This document shows, piece by piece, positions 17,445-25,704 of a DNA stretch of 64,000 nucleotides (positions within the stretch are counted from its first letter, which is position 1; each line of letters opens with the position of its first letter). Under the pieces are notes generated by a model. It had not been told where the DNA came from. It was given only the letters and a program-made list of their open reading frames with translations, and did not search any database. The translations under genes were made by a program, and so were the position numbers. Origin of the DNA: Streptomyces sp. TLI_171 (GTDB lineage Bacteria; Actinomycetota; Actinomycetes; Streptomycetales; Streptomycetaceae); assembly GCF_003610255.1 (NCBI RefSeq), contig NZ_RAPS01000001.1, positions 1,116,001-1,180,000 on the forward strand, read 5' to 3'.

Positions 17445-18350
17445 TCAGCCCTTCACGCCGCTGGAGGCGATGCTGTTGATGAAGGAGCGCTGGAAGGCCA
17501 GGAACAGGGCCAGCACCGGAACGGTGATCATGGTGGAGTACGCCATGATCTGGCCCCAGGAGACGTTCAGCTGGAAGAAGTACTGGATGCCGACCATGAC
17601 GGGCCGCAGGTTCTCGTCCTGGACGACCATGAGGGGCCACAGGTAGGAATTCCACATGGGCAGGAACGTGAGGATCGCGACGGTGGCGACGGCGGGCCCG
17701 GACAGCGGCATGACGATGCGCCGGTAGATGCCGAACCAGCTCGCGCCGTCCATCCGGGCGGCCTCGTCGAGTTCCTTCGGGATGCTCTGGAAGTACTGGT
17801 GGAACAGGAAGATGGAGAAGGCGTTGGCGACGAACGGCAGGATCTGCACGCGGTAGGTGTCGAGCCAGCCTTCGGTGAGCGCCAGGTGGAAGCCGTTCAG
17901 CTCCAGCCACGGCAGCTTGTTCACCCACCACACCAGCGGCAGCGCGAAGGTCTCGAACGGCACGATCAGCGTCGCGATGATGAGCACCAGCAGCAGTCGG
18001 CGACCGGGCCAGCGCATCCGGGACAGAGCGAAGGCCGCGAGGCTGTTGACGACGATGCCCAGGACGACGGTGACGGCCGAGATGACGATCGAGTTGAGCA
18101 GGAAGCGGCCGGCCGGCACCCGGTCGAAGACCGCGGTGTAGTTGTCCAGCGACAGCTGCCCGACGGGCAGGAACGCCTTGATGCTGCCGAGGTCGGCGAA
18201 GATCTGCTGGTCCGGCTTGAACGACGAGATCAGCATGAAGACGATGGGGAAGACGAAGACCAGGGCGAGCGCGCTGCGCAGCGCGTGTCCGGGGATGCGG
18301 CGCAGGGTCCGCCGCAGGGGGCCGGGGGCCGGGGTGGGTGTGGTCGCCAT
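17445..18350 (-). CDS. carbohydrate ABC transporter permease (CUT1, MalG type)
   Basis: A 301-residue, six-helix inner-membrane permease. The cytoplasmic EAA loop reads EAARMDGASWFGIYRRIVMP, which would dock onto an ATPase. Its start follows the stop of the partner permease (18352) by one base, so translation is coupled. It forms the heterodimeric channel with that permease and is served by the lipoprotein at 19361-20662. There is no ATPase gene in the cluster; in Streptomyces CUT1 systems usually share MsiK encoded elsewhere. Confidence 0.92.
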   Translation of the reverse strand: MATTPTPAPGPLRRTLRRIPGHALRSALALVFVFPIVFMLISSFKPDQQIFADLGSIKAFLPVGQLSLDNYTAVFDRVPAGRFLLNSIVISAVTVVLGIVVNSLAAFALSRMRWPGRRLLLVLIIATLIVPFETFALPLVWWVNKLPWLELNGFHLALTEGWLDTYRVQILPFVANAFSIFLFHQYFQSIPKELDEAARMDGASWFGIYRRIVMPLSGPAVATVAILTFLPMWNSYLWPLMVVQDENLRPVMVGIQYFFQLNVSWGQIMAYSTMITVPVLALFLAFQRSFINSIASSGVKG

Positions 18351-18351
18351 G

Positions 18352-19284
18352 TCAGTCCTTCTCCCGGGTGAGGAAGCGCTGGATGAGGGAGACGGCCAGC
18401 ACGAGGACGAAGAACACCAGGGAGATCGCCGAGGCGTAGGCGGTCTGCTGCTGGTCGTAGCCGGTGTGGACGGCCTGGTAGACGACGGTGGTGGTGGAGT
18501 CCAGCGGGCCGCCCTGGGTCATGACGTTGACCTGGGTGAACAGGCGCAGCGCGTCGATGGTGATGGTGATCAGGACGAAGGTGCGGGTCGCGCGCAGGCC
18601 GGGCCAGGTCACGTGGCGGAAGCGGGCCCAGCGGTCGGCGCCGTCGATGGCGGCGGCCTCGTGCAGGTCGGCGGGGATGGTCTGCAGCCCGGAGAGCCAG
18701 ATGACCATGTGGAAGCCGACGCCCTGCCATACGGACATGAAGATGATCGCGGGCAGTGCGGTGGAGGGGTCGTTCAGCCAGTCGGGGCCGTGCAGGTGGC
18801 CGAGGCTGAAGGTGTCGATGAGGTGGTTGACCAGACCGGTCTTCTGGTAGAGGAACATCCACACGATGGAGATGACCACCATCGAGGTGACGACCGGGAC
18901 GAAGTAGACGGTGCGGAAGAAGTTGGTGCCGCCGACCTTCGTGTTGACCAGCAGGGCCAGGGCCAGGGCCAGTCCGGCCTGCACGGGGACCACCACGGCC
19001 GCGAAGACGGCGGTGTTGAGCAGGGAGCGGAAGAAGACCGGGTCCTGGAAGAGCAGGGTGAAGTTGCGCAGGCCCACGAAGTGGGCGGGGGTCGGGGAGA
19101 TCAGCCGGGCGCTGGTGAAAGCCAGGGCGAACGCCAGGACGACCGGGATGACGAAGAAGACCAGCAGCAGCAGGACCGCGGGGCTGACCATGCCGAGGGC
19201 GGTCAGGCGTTCGCGGCGGCGAGCCGCGGTGCGCGGATCGCGGCCCGGGGGCCGGGTGCCGGCGCGTGGGACGAGGGTGGTCAC
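18352..19284 (-). CDS. carbohydrate ABC transporter permease (CUT1, MalF type)
   Basis: A 310-residue permease with a basic N-terminal tail (PPGRDPRTAARRRERL), then six predicted helices. The EAA loop EAAAIDGADRWARFRHVTW sits between helices as in MalF-type subunits. It lies 76 bp after the solute-binding protein gene and one base before the second permease. The expected substrate, from the neighbouring GH32 gene, is a fructose-containing oligosaccharide. Confidence 0.92.
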   Translation of the reverse strand: MTTLVPRAGTRPPGRDPRTAARRRERLTALGMVSPAVLLLLVFFVIPVVLAFALAFTSARLISPTPAHFVGLRNFTLLFQDPVFFRSLLNTAVFAAVVVPVQAGLALALALLVNTKVGGTNFFRTVYFVPVVTSMVVISIVWMFLYQKTGLVNHLIDTFSLGHLHGPDWLNDPSTALPAIIFMSVWQGVGFHMVIWLSGLQTIPADLHEAAAIDGADRWARFRHVTWPGLRATRTFVLITITIDALRLFTQVNVMTQGGPLDSTTTVVYQAVHTGYDQQQTAYASAISLVFFVLVLAVSLIQRFLTREKD

Positions 19285-19360
19285 GGGGACTCCGGACGGG
19301 AAAGGGGGCTCCGGTGGAGCGGGGAAGGCGGCTCCACCGGAGGAGCGCGGGGCGGGGCCG

Positions 19361-20662
19361 TCAGTTGGCGTAGTAGTTGTTGCTCTTCAGGTTCGAGTCG
19401 ATCTGGTCCGCGGCCTGGGAGAGCGTCTTCTTCGGGTCGGCGCCGGCCAGGATGTCCTTGGCGGTCTTCTCGAAGACGGAGGAGATGTACGGGTAGGCGG
19501 GCGTGACGGGCCGCACCACGGCGAACTTGCGGGCTTCCCGGGTGAAGACCTCGTAGGGGCCGCCGGGCTGGTAACCGGGGATCTGCGCGGAGGCGGCGGC
19601 GGTGGCCGGGATGGTGCCGGTGGCCTTGGCGAAGTCCACGAAGTACTGGGTCTTGCGCGAGAACTTCAGGTACTCCTGGGCGCCGGCCTTGTTGCTGCAG
19701 GTGGCGCTCATGCCCCACTGCCAGGACGCGCCGCCGATCTTGGGGCCCTGCCCGAGATCGACGGGCGGCAGGATCGCCAGGTCGTCGCCGAGCTTCTCGG
19801 CGTTCTTCGCCGCGTCCCAGCTGCCGTCCCACTCGATGGCGGACTTGCCGTTGAGGAAGTCGTCGTTGGGGCTGGTGCCGGACTTCTGCGCCATGTACCC
19901 GTTGGTGACCAGGGAGCGGAACCAGGTGGCCCAGGCGACGGCCTCGGGCCCGTCGAGCACGCCCTTGGCGCTCTTGTAGTCCGAGCGGTCGACGAGGTCG
20001 CCGCCGAAGCTCTGCAGCTGCGGGGAGTAGGCGTAGGGCCACCACTCGCCGCTGCCGCCGGTGCCCATCTCAAGCGGCTGTTCGAACGTGCCGCTCGCCT
20101 TGAGGGCGGCGAGGGCCGCGGTGAACTCGTCCGAGGTCCAGGGCTTGTCGATGGTGGGGATGCGGATGTTGTGGGCCTGCAGCACCGACTTGCGGGCGAA
20201 CATCGTCAGCGCGACGTCGTAGTGGCCGAAGGCGTAGAGCTTGTCGTTGTAGGTGCCGACGGTGCTCGGGAGCTGGTCGGCGACCGCGGTCTCGCTGCCG
20301 TTCATGTCCAGCGGCGCCAGGTAGCCGCCCCAGGCCCAGTTGGGCACGTTGGGCCCGTCGGCGTCGAGGATGCACGGCAGCTTCTTGGCGGAGGCGGCGG
20401 CGACCACGGCGTCGTTGTAGGAGCCCTGCGGGAACGCCTGGATCTTGACCTTGTACTTGTCCTGGCTGGCGTTGAAGTCGTCGACGATCTGCTGGACGAC
20501 CTTGTACTCGGCGGCGTTTCCGGCGTTGTGCGTCCACAGGGTCAGGGTGTCGCCGTCCGCGCCGGAGCCTGATCCGCTGCTCCCCGAGCAGCCGGCGAGC
20601 ACGGTGGCCGCGGTGACGATGGCTAGACTGGTGGCCGCGAGGCGCTTGACCTCAGATCTCAT
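19361..20662 (-). CDS. extracellular sugar-binding lipoprotein (CUT1)
   Basis: A 433-residue family 1 solute-binding protein. The lipoprotein signal peptide ends in the lipobox LAGCSGSSG (lipidated Cys about 25), followed by a Gly/Ser linker and the SBP_bac_1 fold (TLTLWTHNAGNAAEYKVVQ near the mature N-terminus). It is first in the importer operon, 95 bp after the LacI gene on the same strand. It would capture levan- or inulin-derived oligosaccharides at the cell surface and pass them to the permeases at 18352 and 17445. Confidence 0.92.
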   Translation of the reverse strand: MRSEVKRLAATSLAIVTAATVLAGCSGSSGSGSGADGDTLTLWTHNAGNAAEYKVVQQIVDDFNASQDKYKVKIQAFPQGSYNDAVVAAASAKKLPCILDADGPNVPNWAWGGYLAPLDMNGSETAVADQLPSTVGTYNDKLYAFGHYDVALTMFARKSVLQAHNIRIPTIDKPWTSDEFTAALAALKASGTFEQPLEMGTGGSGEWWPYAYSPQLQSFGGDLVDRSDYKSAKGVLDGPEAVAWATWFRSLVTNGYMAQKSGTSPNDDFLNGKSAIEWDGSWDAAKNAEKLGDDLAILPPVDLGQGPKIGGASWQWGMSATCSNKAGAQEYLKFSRKTQYFVDFAKATGTIPATAAASAQIPGYQPGGPYEVFTREARKFAVVRPVTPAYPYISSVFEKTAKDILAGADPKKTLSQAADQIDSNLKSNNYYAN

Positions 20663-20757
20663 GGTTTCTCCGATTTCATGGGGCGGGTCCTGGAAGGGCC
20701 TCGCCTGGCGACCGGTGTCGACGGTCGCCGTGGTGGTGTTGCTTCACCGCCTCGGGG

Positions 20758-21789
20758 TCAGAGCCGGGGCGGTGGGGCGACCGAGTCCCGGCGGACCAGC
20801 GGGCAGTGCAGCACTTCCTGGCTGCGCGGGCCGCCTGCGGGCTCCGGTGCGTCGATCACGGCTTGGAGTTGTGCGATGGCCCGCGCGCCCATCTCGTAGT
20901 GCGGGAGGGCGACGGTGCTCAGCGCGGGGAAGAGGTTCTCGCTGATGAGTTCCTGGTTGTCGAAGCCGACCACCGACAGGTCCCCGGGGATGGTGAGTCC
21001 GAGTTCGGCGGCGGCCCGGTAGGCGCCCATGGCCATCCGGTCGTTGAAGCAGAACAGGGCGGTGGGCCGGTGCGCGGTGTCGAGCAGGCGGCGCGCGGCC
21101 CGGTAGCCGCCCTGGGCGTCGGAGCGGTCGGCGGACACCAGGGCCTGGTCGAAGCCGATGCCGGCTTCGGCCAGTGCGCTGCGGTAGCCGGCCAGCCTCC
21201 CCGAGGTGGCCGGGATGTCGTCGGAGTTGGTGACGAACCCGATCCGCCGGTGGCCGTGCTCCAGCAGCTCCCGGGTGGCGGTGCGGCCGCCCTGCTCCTC
21301 GTCGGGGACGACCGAGGGGAAGGCCGGGTCGTCGGACCGGGCGTCCAGCAGGACGGTGGGAACCGAGCGCAGTTGCCCGGGCACCTCCACCGTCCGGTGG
21401 TACATCGAGGCGTACAGGATCCCGTCGACCCGGTGCTGCAGCAGCAGGTCGATCTCCTTCTGCTCCAGCTCGCGGTCGTTGCCGGTGTTCAGCATGAGCA
21501 GCAGCAGCCCGCGTTCGGCGGCGGCCTCCTGGGCGCCCTTGATGATCAGCCCGGCGTGCGGGGTGGTGGCGATCTCGTCGCTGAGGAACCCCACGGTGTA
21601 GGAGCGGCTCAGCCGCAGCCCGCGGGCCAGGTTGTTCGGGAGGTACCCCAGGCGCTCGGCCGCCGCCAGGACGGTCTGCCGAGTCTCGGCGTTGATCCGT
21701 TTGCCCTGGACGTCGTTGAGGATGTGGGAGACCGTCGTGGCGGACACGCCCGCCGCCGCGGCCACGTCCTTGATTCCGACTCGTTTCAC
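20758..21789 (-). CDS. LacI-family transcriptional regulator (fructan island, 2)
   Basis: A 343-residue regulator. I chose the GTG at 21789 (M-K-R-V-G-I-K-D-V), the usual LacI N-terminus; the longer frame adds an unlike stretch. The helix-turn-helix is KDVAAAAGVSATTVSHILN, followed by a sensor domain of the sugar-binding type. It lies directly upstream of the importer operon on the same strand and is paralogous to the regulator at 14819. A palindromic AAACGTTT core lies just before its start, suggesting autoregulation and control of the importer and cytosolic GH32. Confidence 0.92.
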   Translation of the reverse strand: MKRVGIKDVAAAAGVSATTVSHILNDVQGKRINAETRQTVLAAAERLGYLPNNLARGLRLSRSYTVGFLSDEIATTPHAGLIIKGAQEAAAERGLLLLMLNTGNDRELEQKEIDLLLQHRVDGILYASMYHRTVEVPGQLRSVPTVLLDARSDDPAFPSVVPDEEQGGRTATRELLEHGHRRIGFVTNSDDIPATSGRLAGYRSALAEAGIGFDQALVSADRSDAQGGYRAARRLLDTAHRPTALFCFNDRMAMGAYRAAAELGLTIPGDLSVVGFDNQELISENLFPALSTVALPHYEMGARAIAQLQAVIDAPEPAGGPRSQEVLHCPLVRRDSVAPPPRL

Positions 21790-21797
21790 TCGTCCTG

Positions 21798-21810
21798 CCA
21801 AAACGTTTGG
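21798..21810. promoter_or_regulatory. LacI-type operator before the regulator start
   Basis: CCAAAACGTTTGG contains the 8-bp palindrome AAACGTTT (21801-21808), the CG-centred core typical of LacI-family sites, 9-21 bases upstream of the GTG start. It probably mediates autoregulation. Confidence 0.55.
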
Positions 21811-21994
21811 GCAATGGGGCTGCGACGACGATGGCCGCACCGGGCGGCCGGTGTCAACAGCCCGTTACGGATTCGTGTCCGCCGGGTCCCCTCCGGTGAA
21901 ACTGGGGGTTCGCGACGGCGCGGGCGGCGCGCGGGCGTGCCGCCGCGGCCCGGGTCGGCCTGGTGGGCGCGCCCGGGCGGCGGGGGCCGCCCGC

Positions 21995-22288
21995 TCAGCC
22001 GGCGGGGTCCAGGAAGGTGAGGACGGAGGCGTCCTCCTCGATCATCGGCACCAGCCGGGCGTTGAAGGGAGCCCCGTGGGGGGCGGCGAGGTGGGCGGTG
22101 AAGGCGGCCTCGTCGCGGTACTCCTCGAAGATCCAGTAGGCACGGGGGTCGGACGCCTTGCGGTAGACGTCGAAGGCGAGGTTGCCGGGTTCGGCCCGGA
22201 CCAGCAGGGCGAAGTCGGCCACCAAGGCGGCGACTTGATCCTCGTGGCCGGGCTTCGCGGTGAACTCGGCCAGCAGGGTCTTCTTCAC
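21995..22288 (-). CDS. small antibiotic-biosynthesis-monooxygenase (ABM) domain protein
   Basis: A 97-residue protein starting at the GTG at 22288 (reading M-K-K-T-L-L-A-E-F). A single ferredoxin-like ABM/YgiN-type domain fills it: the beta strand LLAEFTAKPGHEDQV, then FDVYRKASDPRAYWIFEEY, then HLAAPHGAPFN. Such proteins work as dimers in quinol or small-molecule oxidation without cofactors, or have unclear roles. It follows the fructokinase gene by 38 bp and is probably co-transcribed with it, an unexpected partner in a sugar operon. Confidence 0.85.
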   Translation of the reverse strand: MKKTLLAEFTAKPGHEDQVAALVADFALLVRAEPGNLAFDVYRKASDPRAYWIFEEYRDEAAFTAHLAAPHGAPFNARLVPMIEEDASVLTFLDPAG

Positions 22289-22326
22289 GGCTGTCGCTTT
22301 CGGTGAGCAGGGGCAGGGGGACGCCG

Positions 22327-23292
22327 TCACTGGGAGGCGGTGGCGGGGACGGACTCCAACTGGTGCGCCCAGGGCGGGTTCGGTCCGGCGACCGAGCAGG
22401 TGAACGCGGCGACGCGGGCCGCGTACTGGCAGGCGTCGGCCACTTCGTCGGCGGTCAGCTGCTCCAGTCGCCCGCCCAGGCGGCCCGCCAGGGAGAGGCG
22501 GTGGAGCAGGCCGGCGGTGAACGAGTCGCCGGCGCCGATGGTGTCCACGACCTCGGTCCGCGGCGCGGGGACGAGGACCCGGACGCCGTCGAGCGAGGCC
22601 AGCGCGCCGCGGCTGCCCAGGGTGACCACCACCAGTCGGACTCCGGCAAGGTGCCAGGCGTCGCAGGCGCGCTCGGGCGTGACACCGGGCATCAGCAGCT
22701 CCAGGTCGTCCGAGCTCAGGCGCAGGATGTCGGCGAGCGCGCACCAGCGCGGCAGCCGCTGCCGGTAGACGGCCGGATCGACCAGCAGGGGGCGGACGTT
22801 GGGGTCGATCGAGACGGTCGCGCCGCTGCGGGCGTGCAGCAGCGCCTCCTCGATGCGTTCGTCGCCGGGGGCACGGACCAGGGCGAGTGAGCCGGTGTGC
22901 AGGCAGGCCGCGTCCTCGGGCCGGGCGGCGGCGAGTTCGGCGGCGGTCCACTGCCAGTCGGCGGTGGCCTCGGCGTGGAAGGAGTACTGGGCCTGGCCGT
23001 GCGCGTCGAAGGTGGCGATGGCCAGGGTGCTGGGCTCGCGGGCGGCGACGGCTCCGGAGAGGTCGACGCCGGAGGAGGCGAGGTGGCCGCGGAAGAGCGC
23101 GCCGAAGGCGTCGTCGGAGATCCGGCCGAGGAAGCGGGTGGGGGTGCCGAGCCGGGCCAGCGCCACGGCCGTGTTGGCCGGTCCGCCACCGGGCAGGACG
23201 CGCAGGGCGAGCTCGCCGGGGCGGGGCTGGAGGGCGTCGGCGAAGGCGTCGGCGACGCACTCCCCGAGGACGGCGATCGGGCGCTGGGCCAT
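22327..23292 (-). CDS. PfkB-family carbohydrate kinase (fructokinase-like)
   Basis: A 321-residue ribokinase-fold enzyme. The N-terminal sugar-binding GGGPANTAVAL and the C-terminal anion-hole/catalytic motif TIGAGDSFTAG (catalytic Asp) are both intact. It is cytosolic. Its position between a fructose-type ABC importer (divergent, 23558) and the GH32 importer operon makes fructose the likely substrate, giving fructose-6- or fructose-1-phosphate. It is divergent from the solute-binding protein gene across about 265 bp holding two tandem operators. Confidence 0.9.
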   Translation of the reverse strand: MAQRPIAVLGECVADAFADALQPRPGELALRVLPGGGPANTAVALARLGTPTRFLGRISDDAFGALFRGHLASSGVDLSGAVAAREPSTLAIATFDAHGQAQYSFHAEATADWQWTAAELAAARPEDAACLHTGSLALVRAPGDERIEEALLHARSGATVSIDPNVRPLLVDPAVYRQRLPRWCALADILRLSSDDLELLMPGVTPERACDAWHLAGVRLVVVTLGSRGALASLDGVRVLVPAPRTEVVDTIGAGDSFTAGLLHRLSLAGRLGGRLEQLTADEVADACQYAARVAAFTCSVAGPNPPWAHQLESVPATASQ

Positions 23293-23469
23293 CGTTGCGC
23301 CTTTCGGATTCTAGGAGGAACAGGGGCGAGCAGGGCGCTCTGGGTTGCCGGAACCGGGCGGGCGGCTCTCCGCCGGGCGGCGAGGTTGATTGCGGCCGCG
23401 TTACCCAGTCGTTACGCCGGAAGGGCTTGTGGCCCGGGTTGCGCAGACTTCATCATCACTCCCAAGCCG

Positions 23470-23501
23470 ATGTCAACGATGACATAAGTCAACGATGACA
23501 T
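23470..23501. promoter_or_regulatory. two tandem 16-bp operators before the fructose importer
   Basis: ATGTCAacgaTGACAT (23470-23485) is a perfect 6-bp inverted repeat around four bases. It is followed at once by aaGTCAacgaTGACAT-like 23486-23501 (4-bp arms plus flank). They are back to back and share GTCAACGATGACAT. They lie 57-88 bp upstream of the SBP start, in the divergent region with the kinase gene. A LacI-type repressor such as the one at 26605 is the likely binder. Confidence 0.65.
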
Positions 23502-23557
23502 TCCCGATACAGCTGATTCCCGCCCTGTCCACCCGGGCCGCACCCCCAGGAGCCACC

Positions 23558-24583
23558 ATGCCCCTCGCCTCTCGCACCACCCTGACCAGAACCGCGGCCG
23601 TTGCGCTGGCCGCCGGTCTGGCGCTCACGCTGACCGCGTGCGGCTCCGGCTCGAAGGGCTCCGCGGACGCCGGTTCCTCCGGCGGTGCGGTCAAGGTCGG
23701 CCTGATCACCAAGACCGACACCAACCCGTTCTTCGTGAAGATGAAGGAGGGCGCGCAGAAGGCCGCCAAGGAGAACAACGTCACGCTGAGCACCGCGGCG
23801 GGCAAGTTCGACGGCGACAACGCGGGCCAGATCGCGGCGATCGAGAACATGGTCGCCGCCGGGGTCAAGGGCATCCTCATCACCCCGAGCGACTCCAAGG
23901 CGATCCTGCCCGCCATCAAGAAGGCCCGTGACAAGGGCGTCCTGGTGATCGCCCTCGACAGCCCCACCGACCCCACCGACGGCACCGACGCACTGTTCGC
24001 CACCAACAACGAGAAGGCCGGCGAGCTGATCGGCCAGTACGCCAAGGCCGCGATGGCGGGCAAGAGTGCCAAGATCGCCACCCTGGACCTCGCGCCGGGC
24101 GTCGCCGTCGGCCAACTGCGCCACGACGGGTTCCTCAAGGGCTTCGGCATCGCGGAGGGCGACCCGTCGGTGGTCTGCTCCCAGGACACCGGCGGCGACC
24201 AGGCCAAGGGCCAGACCGCCATGGAGAACTGCCTGCAGAAGGCGCCCGACATCAACGTCGTCTACACCATCAACGAGCCCGCCGCGCTGGGCGCGTACAC
24301 CGCGCTGAAGGCCAAGGGCCGGGAGAAGGACGTCCTGATCGTCTCCGTCGACGGCGGCTGCACCGGCACCCAGGCCGTCAAGGACGGAAAGATCGCCGCG
24401 ACCTCCCAGCAGTACCCGCTGGTGATGGCCTCCCAGGGCGTCAAGGCCGTCGCCGACTACGCCAAGTCCGGTGTCAAGCCCATCGGTTACACCGACACCG
24501 GCGTCAACCTCATCACCGACAAGCCGCAGGCCGGCGTCGACGCCAAGGACACCGCATACGGCCTGGAGAACTGCTGGGGCTGA
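23558..24583 (+). CDS. sugar-binding lipoprotein of RbsB/FrcB type
   Basis: A 341-residue protein starting at the ATG at 23558 (GGAG upstream); the longer frame runs through the operator and is rejected. The lipoprotein signal ends [10 protein letters not shown] (lipobox Cys about 28). The rest is a Peripla_BP_4 fold as in ribose/fructose binding proteins: [19 protein letters not shown] and later VSVDGGCTG. It is first in a plus-strand operon with a permease and an ATPase. Substrate fructose is inferred from the neighbouring fructokinase and levanases. Confidence 0.92.
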   Translation: MPLASRTTLTRTAAVALAAGLALTLTACGSGSKGSADAGSSGGAVKVGLITKTDTNPFFVKMKEGAQKAAKENNVTLSTAAGKFDGDNAGQIAAIENMVAAGVKGILITPSDSKAILPAIKKARDKGVLVIALDSPTDPTDGTDALFATNNEKAGELIGQYAKAAMAGKSAKIATLDLAPGVAVGQLRHDGFLKGFGIAEGDPSVVCSQDTGGDQAKGQTAMENCLQKAPDINVVYTINEPAALGAYTALKAKGREKDVLIVSVDGGCTGTQAVKDGKIAATSQQYPLVMASQGVKAVADYAKSGVKPIGYTDTGVNLITDKPQAGVDAKDTAYGLENCWG

Positions 24584-24601
24584 TCCGCGCCCCCCTGAAC
24601 C

Positions 24602-24646
24602 AGCGGTCCGGGCCGGATCTCCTGCCCCGACCCGGCCCGGACCGCT
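24602..24646 (+). terminator. intercistronic hairpin between SBP and permease genes
   Basis: A perfect 15-bp stem (24602-24616 with 24632-24646) with a 15-nt loop, 18 bases after the SBP stop and 62 before the permease start. Within an operon such hairpins usually stabilise the upstream message or partly terminate transcription, keeping the binding protein in excess. Confidence 0.6.
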
Positions 24647-24708
24647 CCCATCCGTCGTGACGCCACCCGTTCGGCGCTCCCGATCCGCTTCACCGGCAAG
24701 GACCTTCC

Positions 24709-25704
24709 ATGACCACATCCACCGTCCCGTACGGAAACCTGACCGGGCCGTCGACGCTGCGGCGGCTGGCGACGGCCCCGGTCGCGGGCCCGCTCGCCGC
24801 GCTCGTGCTGGCCTGCGCCTTCTTCTCCCTGATGACGGATCAGTTCCTGTCCGGCGGGAACTTCTCCCTGATCATCCAGCAGGTGATGGTGGTCGGTGCG
24901 CTGGCCGTGGGACAGACGCTGATCATCCTCACCGCGGGCATCGACCTGTCCTGCGGCGCGGTGATGGCCTTCGGGTCGATCGTGATCGCGAAGATGGCCG
25001 CCAACGGCACCGTCCCACCGCTGGTCGCGATCGCACTGGGCCTGGCCGTGTGCGCGGGCTTCGGACTCCTCAACGGCCTGCTGGTGAAGCTGATCCCGCT
25101 CCCGCCGTTCATCGTGACGCTGGGCATGCTGAACGTGGCCTTCGCGCTCACCCACATCTACTCGAACGAACAGACCGTCAGCGACCTGCCCCGGGCGCTG
25201 ACCTTCCTCGGTGAGACGTTCCCGCTCGGCGACACCGACGTCACCTACGGCTCCCTCGTCGCTCTCGGCCTGTTCGGCCTGTTCGCCTACCTGCTGAGCA
25301 GCACCTCCTGGGGCCGGCACGTCTACGCCCTGGGCAACAGCCCCGAGGCCGCCCGGCTCAACGGCATCCGCACCGGACGCCTCACCATCGGCCTCTACGC
25401 GATCGCCGGACTGGTCTACGGCATCGCCGCGCTGTTGCTGATCTCCCGCACCGGCGTCGGCGACCCGCAGGCCGGGCAGACCGACAACCTCGACAGCATC
25501 ACCGCCGTCGTCCTCGGCGGCACCAGCCTGTTCGGCGGCCGCGGCAGCGTCCTGGGCTCCCTGATCGGAGCCCTCATCGTCGGCGTGTTCCGCAACGGCC
25601 TGCAGCTGATGGGCGTCGCCTCCATCTACCAGACCCTGATCACCGGCGTCCTGGTCATCCTCGCCGTCACCGTCGACCAGATCTCCCGGAAGAGGATCCG
25701 CTGA
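24709..25704 (+). CDS. sugar ABC transporter permease (RbsC/FrcC type)
   Basis: A 331-residue membrane protein of the BPD_transp_2 family with 8-10 hydrophobic helices. It carries the family pattern LTAGIDLSCGAVMAFGS near the second membrane pair and AVVLGGTSLFGGRGSVLGS in the C-terminal half. It forms a homodimeric channel. Its stop codon overlaps the ATG of the ATPase gene (TGATG), so translation is coupled. Confidence 0.93.
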   Translation: MTTSTVPYGNLTGPSTLRRLATAPVAGPLAALVLACAFFSLMTDQFLSGGNFSLIIQQVMVVGALAVGQTLIILTAGIDLSCGAVMAFGSIVIAKMAANGTVPPLVAIALGLAVCAGFGLLNGLLVKLIPLPPFIVTLGMLNVAFALTHIYSNEQTVSDLPRALTFLGETFPLGDTDVTYGSLVALGLFGLFAYLLSSTSWGRHVYALGNSPEAARLNGIRTGRLTIGLYAIAGLVYGIAALLLISRTGVGDPQAGQTDNLDSITAVVLGGTSLFGGRGSVLGSLIGALIVGVFRNGLQLMGVASIYQTLITGVLVILAVTVDQISRKRIR

